Shown: one piece after another, positions 27,321 through 35,890 of the stretch
Layout: each line of letters begins with the position of its first letter
Position numbering within the stretch: position 1 is the first letter of the stretch
From: Bacteroidota bacterium
Lineage (GTDB): Bacteria > Bacteroidota > Bacteroidia > Bacteroidales > GCA-2748055
Direction: 5' to 3'
Assembly: GCA_024244665.1 (NCBI GenBank)
Contig: JAAEOI010000190.1
Span: 1 to 64,000, forward strand
Length of the DNA: 64,000 bases
Notes under the pieces: generated by a model
Database searches by the model: none
What the model was told of the DNA's origin: nothing
The model's input: the letters and a program-made list of their open reading frames with translations, nothing else
Made by a program: the position numbers and the translations under genes

Positions 27321-28024
27321 TTCCCGTTCATGTCAACCAATTGTGCAATTGCATTTTCCAGGGAAGATGCCCCTGACTCTCTGAATATATCTTCCAATCC
27401 ACCTTTAAAAATGATTCTGCCCTCCATCAACAGTATAATCTGGTCGGAAAGCTCCTCAACCAGGTTCATGATATGGGTAGTATAGATAATGATTTTCCCC
27501 TGTTGTTTCTTCTCCGAAATGATTCTCCTGAATTTAGTCAGTGAAACCGGATCCAGGCTGATGGTTGGTTCATCCAGAATCATGTAGGGTGTATCAAACA
27601 GGAATCCAAGGATCATGTTCACTTTTTGCCGGGTACCTCCCGAAAGGTTTCTTAGCCTTTTACGCATTTCGGGTTCGATATGGAACAGCCGGACCAGTTC
27701 ACTTTCATCCGCCTCCTCATTCCTGATCTCCTTTATGAGTCGAATCAGTTCATTTACTCTGAGGTTCTCCGGAAACCTGGCTATCTGGGGAAGATAGGAT
27801 ATCTGTTTTCGATAAGTATGGGAATCAGTGATTGATGCCCCATCCACCCTTATCTCTCCCTGCCTTGGATTCACCAGGCCGATGATGGATTTTAACAGGG
27901 TGGATTTACCTGATCCGTTGGGTCCAAGTATGGCATAGATCCCGGGGTCACCAATATCCAGATTGATATCCTTCAGGACATGGTGATTGCCATAATACTT
28001 ATTTAGCCCTTGGATCTCAATCAT
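27317..28024 (-). CDS. nosF: NosF-type ABC ATPase
   Basis: The ATG at 28024 is preferred to an upstream TTG. The 235-residue ATPase has Walker A GPNGSGKST, signature LSGGTRQKV and Walker B MILDEP, with the H-switch in YTTHIMN. It powers the NosDFY transporter from the cytoplasmic side. Its start overlaps the end of nosD by 8 bp and its stop overlaps nosY by 4 bp. Confidence 0.9.
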   Translation of the reverse strand: MIEIQGLNKYYGNHHVLKDINLDIGDPGIYAILGPNGSGKSTLLKSIIGLVNPRQGEIRVDGASITDSHTYRKQISYLPQIARFPENLRVNELIRLIKEIRNEEADESELVRLFHIEPEMRKRLRNLSGGTRQKVNMILGFLFDTPYMILDEPTISLDPVSLTKFRRIISEKKQQGKIIIYTTHIMNLVEELSDQIILLMEGRIIFKGGLEDIFRESGASSLENAIAQLVDMNGK

Positions 28025-29261
28025 GTTCAACTCTATTCATCAATGGTTTGCTGTCCATAAGGTTGTGGGGTGTGATGACCGGTGCTACAGTTTCTGCGTG
28101 GTTAATCAGATCCACCAGCAGGCTTCGCATCAGGATGCTGGTCGACTCCATGTTTGCCATCATAAATGAGAAAAGCTTCACGGGCCTGTATGGAACATCT
28201 GAAATTCCGTCCAGGTCCAGGTCATAGGAGCCTCTGTTCTCACTCCAGTAATTCCCGTCATAACTGTTGTAATTCCTTTTGCTGTTGGTGGCAACCTCAA
28301 AGGTGTTATTCACAAAATTGTTGTTTATGATGGTATTGTCATTGCAGCTCCCCAGGATGTTAAGGGCCCATCCGTTTCTGACAAAATCATTCCCTGTGAT
28401 CTGGATGCGTATGGCACCTTCTCCATAGATCCCAGTGGTATTCTTGCTAAACAGGTTGTTCCTGATCTCGCTATCGGTAATATCTTTCAGCAACAATCCA
28501 TAGGAGGAGCCCCCCCAGTTATCGAGGAATTTGTTGCCTTCCATGGTGATGTTTTTTGAGAACATTACCGCCACACCCGCCCCATTGGAAACAAATGTGT
28601 TTTCCTGGTACCGATCGTTGTCTGAAAACATAAAGTGCAATCCATACCTCAGGTTATTCTCAACCAGGTTGTTCTTTACGACGCTGTTGTCCACAAACTC
28701 CAGGTAGATTCCATCCCTGTGTCCTTCAGCATGATTTCCATCAATGAGATTCCGGTTGCTGTACCACAGGTGAATGGCATTCCCCGAATTCATCTCATGT
28801 TCAGCAAATCCCAGGATGTGGTTATCTATGATCATGCAGTCAGAACTTCGCTCAAGGTAAATCCCAAAAAAAGCGTTAATCAACTGGTTGGCCTCTATGG
28901 TGCAGTGTTTGCTCCTGACAATTCTAATGGCCGATTTGTCTTCCACATAGCTGATCCCCACATCTTTCAGTGTGAGCCCTTTGATCACCACACTATCTGA
29001 CTCCACCCTGAGTATCCCGTATTCATTTTCGCCATCCAGAACTGGCTGATTTACCCCGATGATTACCAGTGGTTTATCGATTACAATCGTGCCTTCCTTG
29101 TAAACTCCCTGGTGTACATAAAGGGTATCCCACGGCCGGGCGGAAAAGAGCGCCTGCTTCAAGGATCCAAAATCCTGGTTTTGCCCCACATCAAGAACCC
29201 CGCCGGTGGCACTGACGCAGAGCAGGAGTAATCCAAGTATGTGATACAATCTGTTTCTCAT
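28017..29261 (-). CDS. nosD: NosD periplasmic beta-helix copper-insertion protein
   Basis: The 414-residue protein has a signal peptide and a right-handed beta-helix of repeated N-x-(I/F)-x-x-N units (CASH/NosD type), for example ENNLRYGLHFMFSDND and NDNTIINNNFVNN. NosD is the periplasmic part of NosDFY and interacts with NosL and NosZ during CuZ assembly. Overlaps nosL by 4 bp. Confidence 0.92.
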   Translation of the reverse strand: MRNRLYHILGLLLLCVSATGGVLDVGQNQDFGSLKQALFSARPWDTLYVHQGVYKEGTIVIDKPLVIIGVNQPVLDGENEYGILRVESDSVVIKGLTLKDVGISYVEDKSAIRIVRSKHCTIEANQLINAFFGIYLERSSDCMIIDNHILGFAEHEMNSGNAIHLWYSNRNLIDGNHAEGHRDGIYLEFVDNSVVKNNLVENNLRYGLHFMFSDNDRYQENTFVSNGAGVAVMFSKNITMEGNKFLDNWGGSSYGLLLKDITDSEIRNNLFSKNTTGIYGEGAIRIQITGNDFVRNGWALNILGSCNDNTIINNNFVNNTFEVATNSKRNYNSYDGNYWSENRGSYDLDLDGISDVPYRPVKLFSFMMANMESTSILMRSLLVDLINHAETVAPVITPHNLMDSKPLMNRVEHD

Positions 29262-29719
29262 TGTCCAATAACGTCTACTTTAATGGCTCTGAAATTTTCA
29301 AAAAGCTCCTCCCAGGTATATAGGTTTCCCCCATTATCGTTTTGATATTTCGTGGCAGTTTCCTTTTCAGAAAATGAAGTCAGATAGGCGCCCATGGGAC
29401 TGGGCATCTGCTTACTTACCAGGTAGGTAGCTCCCTTGGCATCAATCAGTTGATCCGGCGTGGTATAATCGGTCACCAGCAGGAGTTGAGCATCCTGCCT
29501 GGTCGTTTCATTGTGGTAGAGGTATTCAATGAGGCATTCTGCAGCATCAAAGGTATATACCTTGCCTTTCTGGGTGACCAGTTCAGATCCATACCTATGG
29601 TCCATAATGGTCATTTTACAGTAGTCACAATTGTCCGTACCATAGGAGATGGGACGCTCCTTCACGCTGCAGGACAGAGTCACAATCAGGGTCAGGAATA
29701 AAACAGATTTTCTCATCAT
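29258..29719 (-). CDS. nosL: NosL copper chaperone lipoprotein
   Basis: The ATG at 29719 is chosen because AAGGAGG lies five bases upstream; an in-frame GTG at 29725 overlaps that site. The 153-residue product has a lipobox (VTLSC) and the NosL signature DNCDYCKMTIMD, whose Cys and Met residues bind Cu(I), followed by FDAAECLIEYL. NosL delivers copper to NosD/NosZ in the periplasm. Encoded 10 bp after the TonB receptor. Confidence 0.92.
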   Translation of the reverse strand: MMRKSVLFLTLIVTLSCSVKERPISYGTDNCDYCKMTIMDHRYGSELVTQKGKVYTFDAAECLIEYLYHNETTRQDAQLLLVTDYTTPDQLIDAKGATYLVSKQMPSPMGAYLTSFSEKETATKYQNDNGGNLYTWEELFENFRAIKVDVIGQ

Positions 29720-29729
29720 AAGCACCTCC

Positions 29730-31796
29730 TTAAATAATTACTCGCAAATTAACAAAAAAGTTTCTCCCTGGCCTGAGATAGTTGCCCCAGTCCAAATGCT
29801 TACTATAAGCCTTATCCAGGATATTCTCAATGCCGGCACCAGTAATAAAAACAGTCTTCCTCACCAGCCACCGGAAAGAAGTCCTCAGGTGATAAATGGC
29901 AAAACCCGGAGTGGAGCTCTCTCCAAATCCGGGATCAATTCTGGTCTGTGCCGAGGCGAACTCCCCTTCCAGCTGAAGGGAGGCAATCCCTTTTTGTAAT
30001 TTACAAATAGTGGTGTTTTTCAGGGGCGGGATCATGGGCAGTGGATCGCCTTCCATGGTCTTGCCGAAGGTATATCCGGTCATTGAATAGAATGTAAGGA
30101 AGTCCACCGGATTCCACTGAACCTGTAGGCTTGTTGCATATAACTCTGCCCCTGGTATGTTGTCATACTTCTTCACCCCTGAAGCATACAGGTTCATCTG
30201 GGGGATTTCCGGATCTGTCTCACCAATGATATATTGATTTACATGACTGTACCGGTTACGGATACTAATTTTCAGCTGCGGCCAGGTGAAATACAGATTG
30301 CCCCAGAAATGAGCAGACTTCTCCGGGTTTATATCCGGATTTCCCAGATAATCATATCCATCCAGGGCGTTGTAGAGGAAAAACCCGAACTGCTCACTTG
30401 TGGTGGGCAAGCGTTCTGCATATCCAGCACCGCCTTCCAGCTGGACCTTTCCTCCGGGCCTGACATTTACACTTACATTGAAACTCTTAGGAGCCTCAAA
30501 ATATCCCCGGTCAATATTATAACCAAATATGGCAAATTGCCTGTGCCCGGTCTCCGATGTCACCACTGTCTGACTCAAGTCCAGACGCCCGTCAAGGTTC
30601 AGGCTGATTACCCGGCTGATCCGGGTGCTGTTCCTGAAGTAGACTCCGGCTACATTTCTATAGAGATCGGGCCATGTTTCTGTATACATCGGAGGCTCAC
30701 CCGGATAATCGGGGTGGCTCATATGCATGGTCATGCCGGCCCTTGAATAGTTGAGATAATCATCCACCTTTATATAGAGCTCACTGCGTTCCCCCAGGCT
30801 GGTCTTCCCCTCCAGGAAGAAGCCATATGTATCGGTCCATCCGGGCATATCCATCCGCATATAAACCGTGTCCCCGGGAGCTCCAGATTCATCCTTCAAC
30901 CTGAAAGTACTATCCCTGTTTGAATCTTCCATCACGTGGTAGACCGAATTATAATAGAGCTTGGCTTTAAGTTGGTAAAAGGTTCTCGACAGATCTTGTC
31001 TCTCGAACTCAAGGGCATAGATCCGGGCCTTTGCAAGGCCCACATCCATGGGTAGTGCAGGATAGCCCACATCACGGGCATCGTCCATCAGAAAATCGAA
31101 ACGAAGGGTGTGGTTTTTCCTGAATTCATATTTAGCAACAGAGTGAAGATTGATCTTCTCAAAGTAGGAATAGGGAATCTTTAATCCATCACCCCCCTTA
31201 TAGCTCTGATGCTTCCTGTAGGTCCCGCTTGTCCTGAACGCCCACTTCTCCCGGTTTACCTCCACTGAACCATTAGCATTGACTCCCTTTGAAACCGACT
31301 CATATCCCAGGCCCCCTTCTACTGTGAAGCCCGTAGACGATCCGATATGCGGCTCCCTGAGTACCATATCAAAAGAGCCACCCACCGCGCTCCCATATTC
31401 TCCACCGTTCGTACCATGGGTGATCCTGAAACTCTCCAGGTTGTCGGGTTCAATGTATGAAGTGACCGGGTCCATCCGGTCGGTGCATGCACCAAACATT
31501 TTCATCCCGTCGACTGTCACATTAATCTGTCCCCCGGAAAAACCGTCCATCTGCGGCTCCATGGCATAGGCCCCTCGACGAATCAGGGAGATTCCCTCCA
31601 ATCTTGCATTGATTTTGTCAATGGAAGAAAACCTGTCTGACCGGGAGAGGTCCAGCATATCCTGATCGTTCAGAGGGATCTGCCTGGTTATTGTAAACTC
31701 ATCAAGCAGGACAGTATCAAATTCCGTGAGCAGATCCTGAGCCTGTAATACAGGGAGATAGCAAAATAAAAATATGGTCCAAACAGGCTTTCTCAT
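29730..31796 (-). CDS. OprC/NosA-like copper TonB-dependent receptor
   Basis: The 688-residue outer-membrane receptor has a signal peptide, a short N-terminus and the plug without a CarboxypepD_reg domain. The plug contains MKMFGACTDRMDP (98-110), giving a CxxxM pair at Cys104/Met108, and the barrel has an HVME segment (HxM at His287/Met289) and a Met/His-rich loop MTMHMSH (355-361). CxxxM plus HxM are the copper ligands described for OprC of Pseudomonas, a relative of NosA, which was found as a copper-related outer-membrane protein of N2O-reducing bacteria. Position between a FixH-like lipoprotein and nosL supports copper import for NosZ. Confidence 0.85.
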   Translation of the reverse strand: MRKPVWTIFLFCYLPVLQAQDLLTEFDTVLLDEFTITRQIPLNDQDMLDLSRSDRFSSIDKINARLEGISLIRRGAYAMEPQMDGFSGGQINVTVDGMKMFGACTDRMDPVTSYIEPDNLESFRITHGTNGGEYGSAVGGSFDMVLREPHIGSSTGFTVEGGLGYESVSKGVNANGSVEVNREKWAFRTSGTYRKHQSYKGGDGLKIPYSYFEKINLHSVAKYEFRKNHTLRFDFLMDDARDVGYPALPMDVGLAKARIYALEFERQDLSRTFYQLKAKLYYNSVYHVMEDSNRDSTFRLKDESGAPGDTVYMRMDMPGWTDTYGFFLEGKTSLGERSELYIKVDDYLNYSRAGMTMHMSHPDYPGEPPMYTETWPDLYRNVAGVYFRNSTRISRVISLNLDGRLDLSQTVVTSETGHRQFAIFGYNIDRGYFEAPKSFNVSVNVRPGGKVQLEGGAGYAERLPTTSEQFGFFLYNALDGYDYLGNPDINPEKSAHFWGNLYFTWPQLKISIRNRYSHVNQYIIGETDPEIPQMNLYASGVKKYDNIPGAELYATSLQVQWNPVDFLTFYSMTGYTFGKTMEGDPLPMIPPLKNTTICKLQKGIASLQLEGEFASAQTRIDPGFGESSTPGFAIYHLRTSFRWLVRKTVFITGAGIENILDKAYSKHLDWGNYLRPGRNFFVNLRVII

Positions 31797-31800
31797 CTAT

Positions 31801-32616
31801 CTACTCCAGCGTAATATCCATATATGCTTCCTCGGTCAACACCTCTCCGTCCTTCTTGATTACCATGTGAATCCTCCACCAGCCGGTCATGGTAAAATTC
31901 ACCTTTCCCACATAGTGACCATCGGCAGTGTGAACCGGATTCTCATTGTTTGGTGATCCATGATCCATGGACGGCATCTCCGGTTCAATTTCGATGGTGA
32001 GATCCTCCGCTGCCGGAAAACTCATCATGTTCGCCTTGTAATGGACTGTAAATTCACAACTGTTTATACCCACTTCAGGTTCCAATGGCTCCACTAGCGA
32101 TACAAAATATTTCGTTTCATCCAGGGGTGAGATTACATTGAACTTTCGAGCCTCATCCAGGCTCTTGACCCGGGGAATTTCCAGAACGGCTGTTTCATCC
32201 TTTTCTGCCGTTTTCACATTGATATCAAGGGTCCATCCCATCATACCGCTGCTTGGCATTATAAAAACCACCGCAGCTTCGAACAGATCCTCATCATTGG
32301 CAAGGCCTATAGGATTTTCACAGGGTGCCGCATGCTTCATATCGATCATATCCATGATGGGCTTCAGTGCCAGGGTGGCATCAGTGACCAGGCTTTTGGA
32401 GGAGTTGTTTTTTACTGAAATATAGAGAGGGTTATACCCTTCAAACAGGGTGTCATTTGCATAGAGGCTAATTTCAAAAGCCTGATTTTCGGTCATGGCT
32501 GATGCAATAAACACCAGATCCCGATCATTGTTCACCGGGTCTTCATTTTTCTCGCACGAAACCAATGGACCTGCCAGAAGACAAATATATATATATATGA
32601 TTTTACTATTACTCAT
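31801..32616 (-). CDS. FixH/YtkA-like periplasmic lipoprotein
   Basis: The ATG at 32616 follows AAGGA; an in-frame GTG is at 32628. The 271-residue product has a lipobox (PLVSC) and two Ig-like regions. The second ends with EIEPEMPSMDHGSPN and GKVNFTMTGWWRIHM, the usual pattern of YtkA/FixH-like domains, and the first contains DMIDMKHAAPCENP. The Met/His content suggests copper binding on the periplasmic side of the outer or inner membrane. It lies 4 bp before the copper TonB receptor gene. The signal-peptide region contains an (AT)7 tract. Confidence 0.65.
   Translation of the reverse strand: MSNSKIIYIYICLLAGPLVSCEKNEDPVNNDRDLVFIASAMTENQAFEISLYANDTLFEGYNPLYISVKNNSSKSLVTDATLALKPIMDMIDMKHAAPCENPIGLANDEDLFEAAVVFIMPSSGMMGWTLDINVKTAEKDETAVLEIPRVKSLDEARKFNVISPLDETKYFVSLVEPLEPEVGINSCEFTVHYKANMMSFPAAEDLTIEIEPEMPSMDHGSPNNENPVHTADGHYVGKVNFTMTGWWRIHMVIKKDGEVLTEEAYMDITLE
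32585..32598. repeat. (AT)7 dinucleotide tract in the signal-peptide region
   Basis: Seven AT units inside the first 15 codons of the FixH-like lipoprotein gene encode alternating Ile and Tyr. A gain or loss of one unit would shift the frame. Confidence 0.8.
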
Positions 32617-32717
32617 TATGTCCTTCACCTATGGGAAGAAGGCCAAACTGAACCCATCCCTACACACAGCATCGTTGCTGCATATTTCAACCATTGGCAC
32701 TTCTAAATGTAAATATT

Positions 32718-33164
32718 TTAGGAAATTTCTCGCGTCCCGGGGACAATAATCCCATATAGGGGGGGGTGAAACACAAAAGGTATATATTGAAAAGAATAAC
32801 TCCAATAATACATTGATTTATCCAGTTCCCTTACAGGAAGAGCCCGGTATTCCGATAGTCCGGTGAGCAAATATTCCTGAAGCTCTTCCCGGTCATTTCG
32901 GGGAGGCAAAGGAACACCCTCCTTGTCTGAGCCGCTCACTTCTTTCTCTACCTGCTTCTCCAAATGACATTTTCCATTACATTGCTTCTCCGGTTCCTCC
33001 TTATTAATGCAAAGGTTCTCAATAATGTAACCCCTTCGAACCATGTATTCCAGGTAGGGAACCACCGGTTTTATCATGATAAACAGGTAGATCATAAGGA
33101 AAAAGATGACACTGCTGCCCGCCAGGCTGCTACCAGAGTGGGTATGTCTCCTGCTCCTAAGCAA
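32718..33164 (-). CDS. Small membrane protein with CxGxCHL motif (nos copy)
   Basis: A TTG at 33164 with AAAAGGAGAAG upstream is the best start (148 residues); the longer frame begins at a GTG at 33203 without such a site. One membrane helix (SVIFFLMIYLFIMIKP), a PYLEYMVRRGYIIENLC segment and CNGKCHLE at about residues 60-67 match the paralogue at 17917-18291. The tail is longer and hydrophobic. Position between an unassigned nos membrane protein (8 bp overlap) and copper-related genes suggests a role in copper handling, by inference only. Confidence 0.6.
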   Translation of the reverse strand: MLRSRRHTHSGSSLAGSSVIFFLMIYLFIMIKPVVPYLEYMVRRGYIIENLCINKEEPEKQCNGKCHLEKQVEKEVSGSDKEGVPLPPRNDREELQEYLLTGLSEYRALPVRELDKSMYYWSYSFQYIPFVFHPPLYGIIVPGTREIS

Positions 33165-33750
33165 GGCTCTTCTCCTTTTTTCCAAAATAGACTGCCAGCC
33201 CACCCATTATCATCGATAATCCCAGGAACCCAGCCCCAAGCCTCGGGTAGGATTTGGCCGTGAAATTCAGGATCACTTTGGTGCCAAAAAGGGGCGGCTG
33301 GTAGGCCATCCCTTCAATCTGTATGGCTGCATGCGGATCCAGGTTGTGACCGTAATCATACTCCCACAGATAAAAATCATAGATGGCCAGGCCTCCCGCC
33401 ACTACAAGCAGAACGACCCAGGCAAGGGACATCTTCCACCTTCGGACAAATGCCAGAATCAGTGCCACTCCGGCCAGCGACAAGGCAATGAATGGCATGA
33501 AAGACAGTTCGGGAATAGAGTCGGGTTCGATGGCCTTCATGCCAATATAATGGTTCATAATATTGATATTCTGTAGCGTGCTGGGGTCCTTTCCTGTTAT
33601 TTTATTGATCCAGATGAACATGCCCAGTCCCCTGGGATATTGTGGTGCTTCAAGGGTGATTTTCCACAGTGGAAAGGCAAACATCAGTACGAGGGATACC
33701 GCAGCAGCCAGCAAAAATATCCTTTGCTTGGATTTGAAAAATAATTGCAT
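33157..33750 (-). CDS. Four-helix membrane protein of the nos locus
   Basis: The 197-residue protein has four predicted helices (about 10-30, 80-101, 106-127, 165-188). The loop between helices 1 and 2 contains WINKITGKDPSTLQNINIMNHYIGM, and a short His-bearing loop (EYDYGHNLDPHAAI) precedes the last helix. Clade II nos loci often contain membrane proteins of unclear role such as NosB; I cannot show that this is one. It follows nosZ after 73 bp that include a terminator-like hairpin. Confidence 0.6.
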   Translation of the reverse strand: MQLFFKSKQRIFLLAAAVSLVLMFAFPLWKITLEAPQYPRGLGMFIWINKITGKDPSTLQNINIMNHYIGMKAIEPDSIPELSFMPFIALSLAGVALILAFVRRWKMSLAWVVLLVVAGGLAIYDFYLWEYDYGHNLDPHAAIQIEGMAYQPPLFGTKVILNFTAKSYPRLGAGFLGLSMIMGGLAVYFGKKEKSLA

Positions 33751-33782
33751 GTGATTTGCTTAAATAATCCGAAGGAAAAAAT

Positions 33783-33814
33783 GGTTCCCGGCCTCTCAGA
33801 AGGTGCCGGGAACC
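33783..33814 (-). terminator. Terminator or attenuator after nosZ
   Basis: GGTTCCCGGC (33783-33792) and GCCGGGAACC (33805-33814) form a perfect 10-bp stem with a 12-base loop. On the minus strand the stem is followed by ATTTTTTCC. This is a strong intrinsic-terminator shape directly behind nosZ, inside the co-directional run. Confidence 0.7.
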
Positions 33815-33823
33815 AGTCATCTC

Positions 33824-35788
33824 TTATTCATCTGTCCCAATACTCCATTTAAGCTCAGGTTTGGAGTTCCTTGCGGAAACCCTTATGTATCCCTGCATCT
33901 CCTGGTGCAGAGCCGAGCAAAAATCAGAGCAGTAAAATGGAATTACTCCCGGATACTGCGGTTTCCATCGCAAGGTTTCGGTCTGACCGGGCATGATCAG
34001 TAACTCGGATGTTTGGGCACCCATAACCGCAAATCCATGGGGTACATCATAATCCTGCTCCAGGTTGGTGACGTGAAAATAGACGTCATCGCCCACCTTG
34101 ATCCCTTCGATATTATCGGGTGCAAAATGAGAACGGATGGATGTCATGTAGACCCGTACCACATTGCCTTCTCGTACCACTTTGACCTCCTCTTCCGATT
34201 TGATAGCATGCGGATGTCCATTCTCTTCCAGCTTATAGATCTGCTTTGAATTGTTCATCAGTACCTCAGCAGGAATTCCCTGGGCATAGTGCGGTTCCCC
34301 AACTGTTGGAAAGTCCAGGATCAGTTCCATCTTTTCACCTGAAATATCAAACAACTGTGCAGACTGGTTTACTTCCGGTCCGGTGGGCAGGTAGCGGTCT
34401 TTGGTAATTTTGTTCATGGCCAACATGTACTTTCCCCAGGGCTGCTCTGAATCTCCTCCAGGTATCATCAGGTGTCCAACCGAGTAGTAGCACGGAGCCC
34501 GGTCGAGCACTTCCCAGGTACCCACCTTCCACTTAATCACCTCAGAGGTAATAAAAAAGGTGGTATAGGCATTACCCTTGTCATCAAATTCGGTGTGCAG
34601 CGGACCCAGACCGGTACTCTTTACAATTCCGGCCATGGTTGCGTCGAAATTAAGAACCGGTATGCCGTATCTCTCATCTTCGAAATCTTCCTGCTCAATG
34701 GCAGCTTTCATTTTGGTAAAGGAGTGAACTGTCAGCTCGGCCGACAATTTTCCATTACCAACGATGTATTCGCCGGTTGGATCCACATCCACTCCGTGGG
34801 GAGATTTGGGACAGGGTAGAAAATAAACAAGCCCGGGACAGTCCTCCGGCTTCAACACCTTAACCGTATTCATCTTCTCGGTGGTGGCCATCTGGGTGTG
34901 CTCATCATAGTAGTTTCTCAGATAGGATGAATTTAACTCCTCATAGTTCCCTTCGGCTATGTATTGCTCAGCCTTTTTCCAGTTCACAGCGGCGATAAAA
35001 TCCTTGTCATTCATTGAGGCCTCCACCTCCATAAGTGTACTGCTCTCCTCGGTATTGTAACTGCTGAAGAATGTCCAGCCGTCGGAAACCCCTTTGCCTG
35101 AATGCGCCAGATCGTAGTTAAATCCTGGCATCAGGATCTGAAAGGCAATATCCATTCGTCCGTCATCAGCTACCTTCACGAAGGAGAGTGCACCCTTAAA
35201 CTTTCCGGCATACTCATCAATGGCCATATCCTGTTGAGGAACCGGTATGCCAAACCTGGTTCCCGCCACAACATACTCTGTATTTTGTGTGGTGAACGGT
35301 GAACTATGGTTCCCAGCGCTGTTGGGAAGCTCAATGATCTCGACTGTTTCGAAGGTGGTCAGGTCTAACCTTGCAATACGAGGTGTATTGTTTGCATTGA
35401 TAAACAACCAGCGTCCATCAGGAACCCCGTCGGTTTGGGATAACTCAGGATGGTGGGAATCGTCCCAGGGCATAAATCCATGGGAAGTTTCAAGCATCGG
35501 TTTGGTCTCTTCGTTGAAACCCCACGCCTTTTCAGCATCCACGGAAAACACAGGTATTACTTTAAAGAGGCGTCCGGAAGGCAGACCGTAAACACTAACC
35601 TGTCCGCTAAAACCGCCAGAGAGAAATGCATAGAACTCATCAAGTTCGCCGGGAGCAACATATGCTTTTTCGGCAGCACCTCCCGTACCTAAAGGTCCAG
35701 TTGATCCATTCTGATCACCCCCGCAGGAGATCATAAGAACCAGCATCAGGGAAAATCCCATAAAATTTCGGAGAGTTGTGATTTTCAT
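33824..35788 (-). CDS. nosZ: Nitrous oxide reductase NosZ, clade II, Sec-type lipoprotein
   Basis: The 654-residue enzyme reduces N2O to N2 in the periplasm. The N-terminus is a Sec lipoprotein signal with lipobox LMISC (Cys22) and no twin arginines, the mark of clade II (atypical) NosZ. The CuZ region shows DDSHHPELSQTDG (His112/His113) followed by DGRWLFINANNTPRIARL. The C-terminal CuA cupredoxin domain has CSDFCSALHQEM, with Cys620, Cys624, His628 and Met631, and an upstream His in VPHGFAVMG. No NosR, NosX or dedicated small cytochrome gene is next to it. The gene follows the Rrf2 regulator by 102 bp. Confidence 0.96.
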   Translation of the reverse strand: MKITTLRNFMGFSLMLVLMISCGGDQNGSTGPLGTGGAAEKAYVAPGELDEFYAFLSGGFSGQVSVYGLPSGRLFKVIPVFSVDAEKAWGFNEETKPMLETSHGFMPWDDSHHPELSQTDGVPDGRWLFINANNTPRIARLDLTTFETVEIIELPNSAGNHSSPFTTQNTEYVVAGTRFGIPVPQQDMAIDEYAGKFKGALSFVKVADDGRMDIAFQILMPGFNYDLAHSGKGVSDGWTFFSSYNTEESSTLMEVEASMNDKDFIAAVNWKKAEQYIAEGNYEELNSSYLRNYYDEHTQMATTEKMNTVKVLKPEDCPGLVYFLPCPKSPHGVDVDPTGEYIVGNGKLSAELTVHSFTKMKAAIEQEDFEDERYGIPVLNFDATMAGIVKSTGLGPLHTEFDDKGNAYTTFFITSEVIKWKVGTWEVLDRAPCYYSVGHLMIPGGDSEQPWGKYMLAMNKITKDRYLPTGPEVNQSAQLFDISGEKMELILDFPTVGEPHYAQGIPAEVLMNNSKQIYKLEENGHPHAIKSEEEVKVVREGNVVRVYMTSIRSHFAPDNIEGIKVGDDVYFHVTNLEQDYDVPHGFAVMGAQTSELLIMPGQTETLRWKPQYPGVIPFYCSDFCSALHQEMQGYIRVSARNSKPELKWSIGTDE

Positions 35789-35890
35789 AATTCAGATTTT
35801 AATGGTTTAGTAAATAACAATGTATCTTCTGCTAATATAATTATGCCTTATTCTTATTCCTACTTCTGCAATTCTCCCCGATCATCATAC

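Noticed and set aside
32718..33203. GTG at 33203 as start of the CxGxCHL protein
   Set aside because: No ribosome-binding sequence before it and a longer overlap with the upstream gene; the TTG at 33164 has AAAAGGAGAAG before it and matches the start position of the paralogue.
35789..35890. A separate promoter or FNR-type site before nosZ
   Set aside because: No TAnnTTTG box on the minus strand and no TTGAT-N4-ATCAA palindrome is present; only a half-site CCTACT (35859-35864), which is too short to call.
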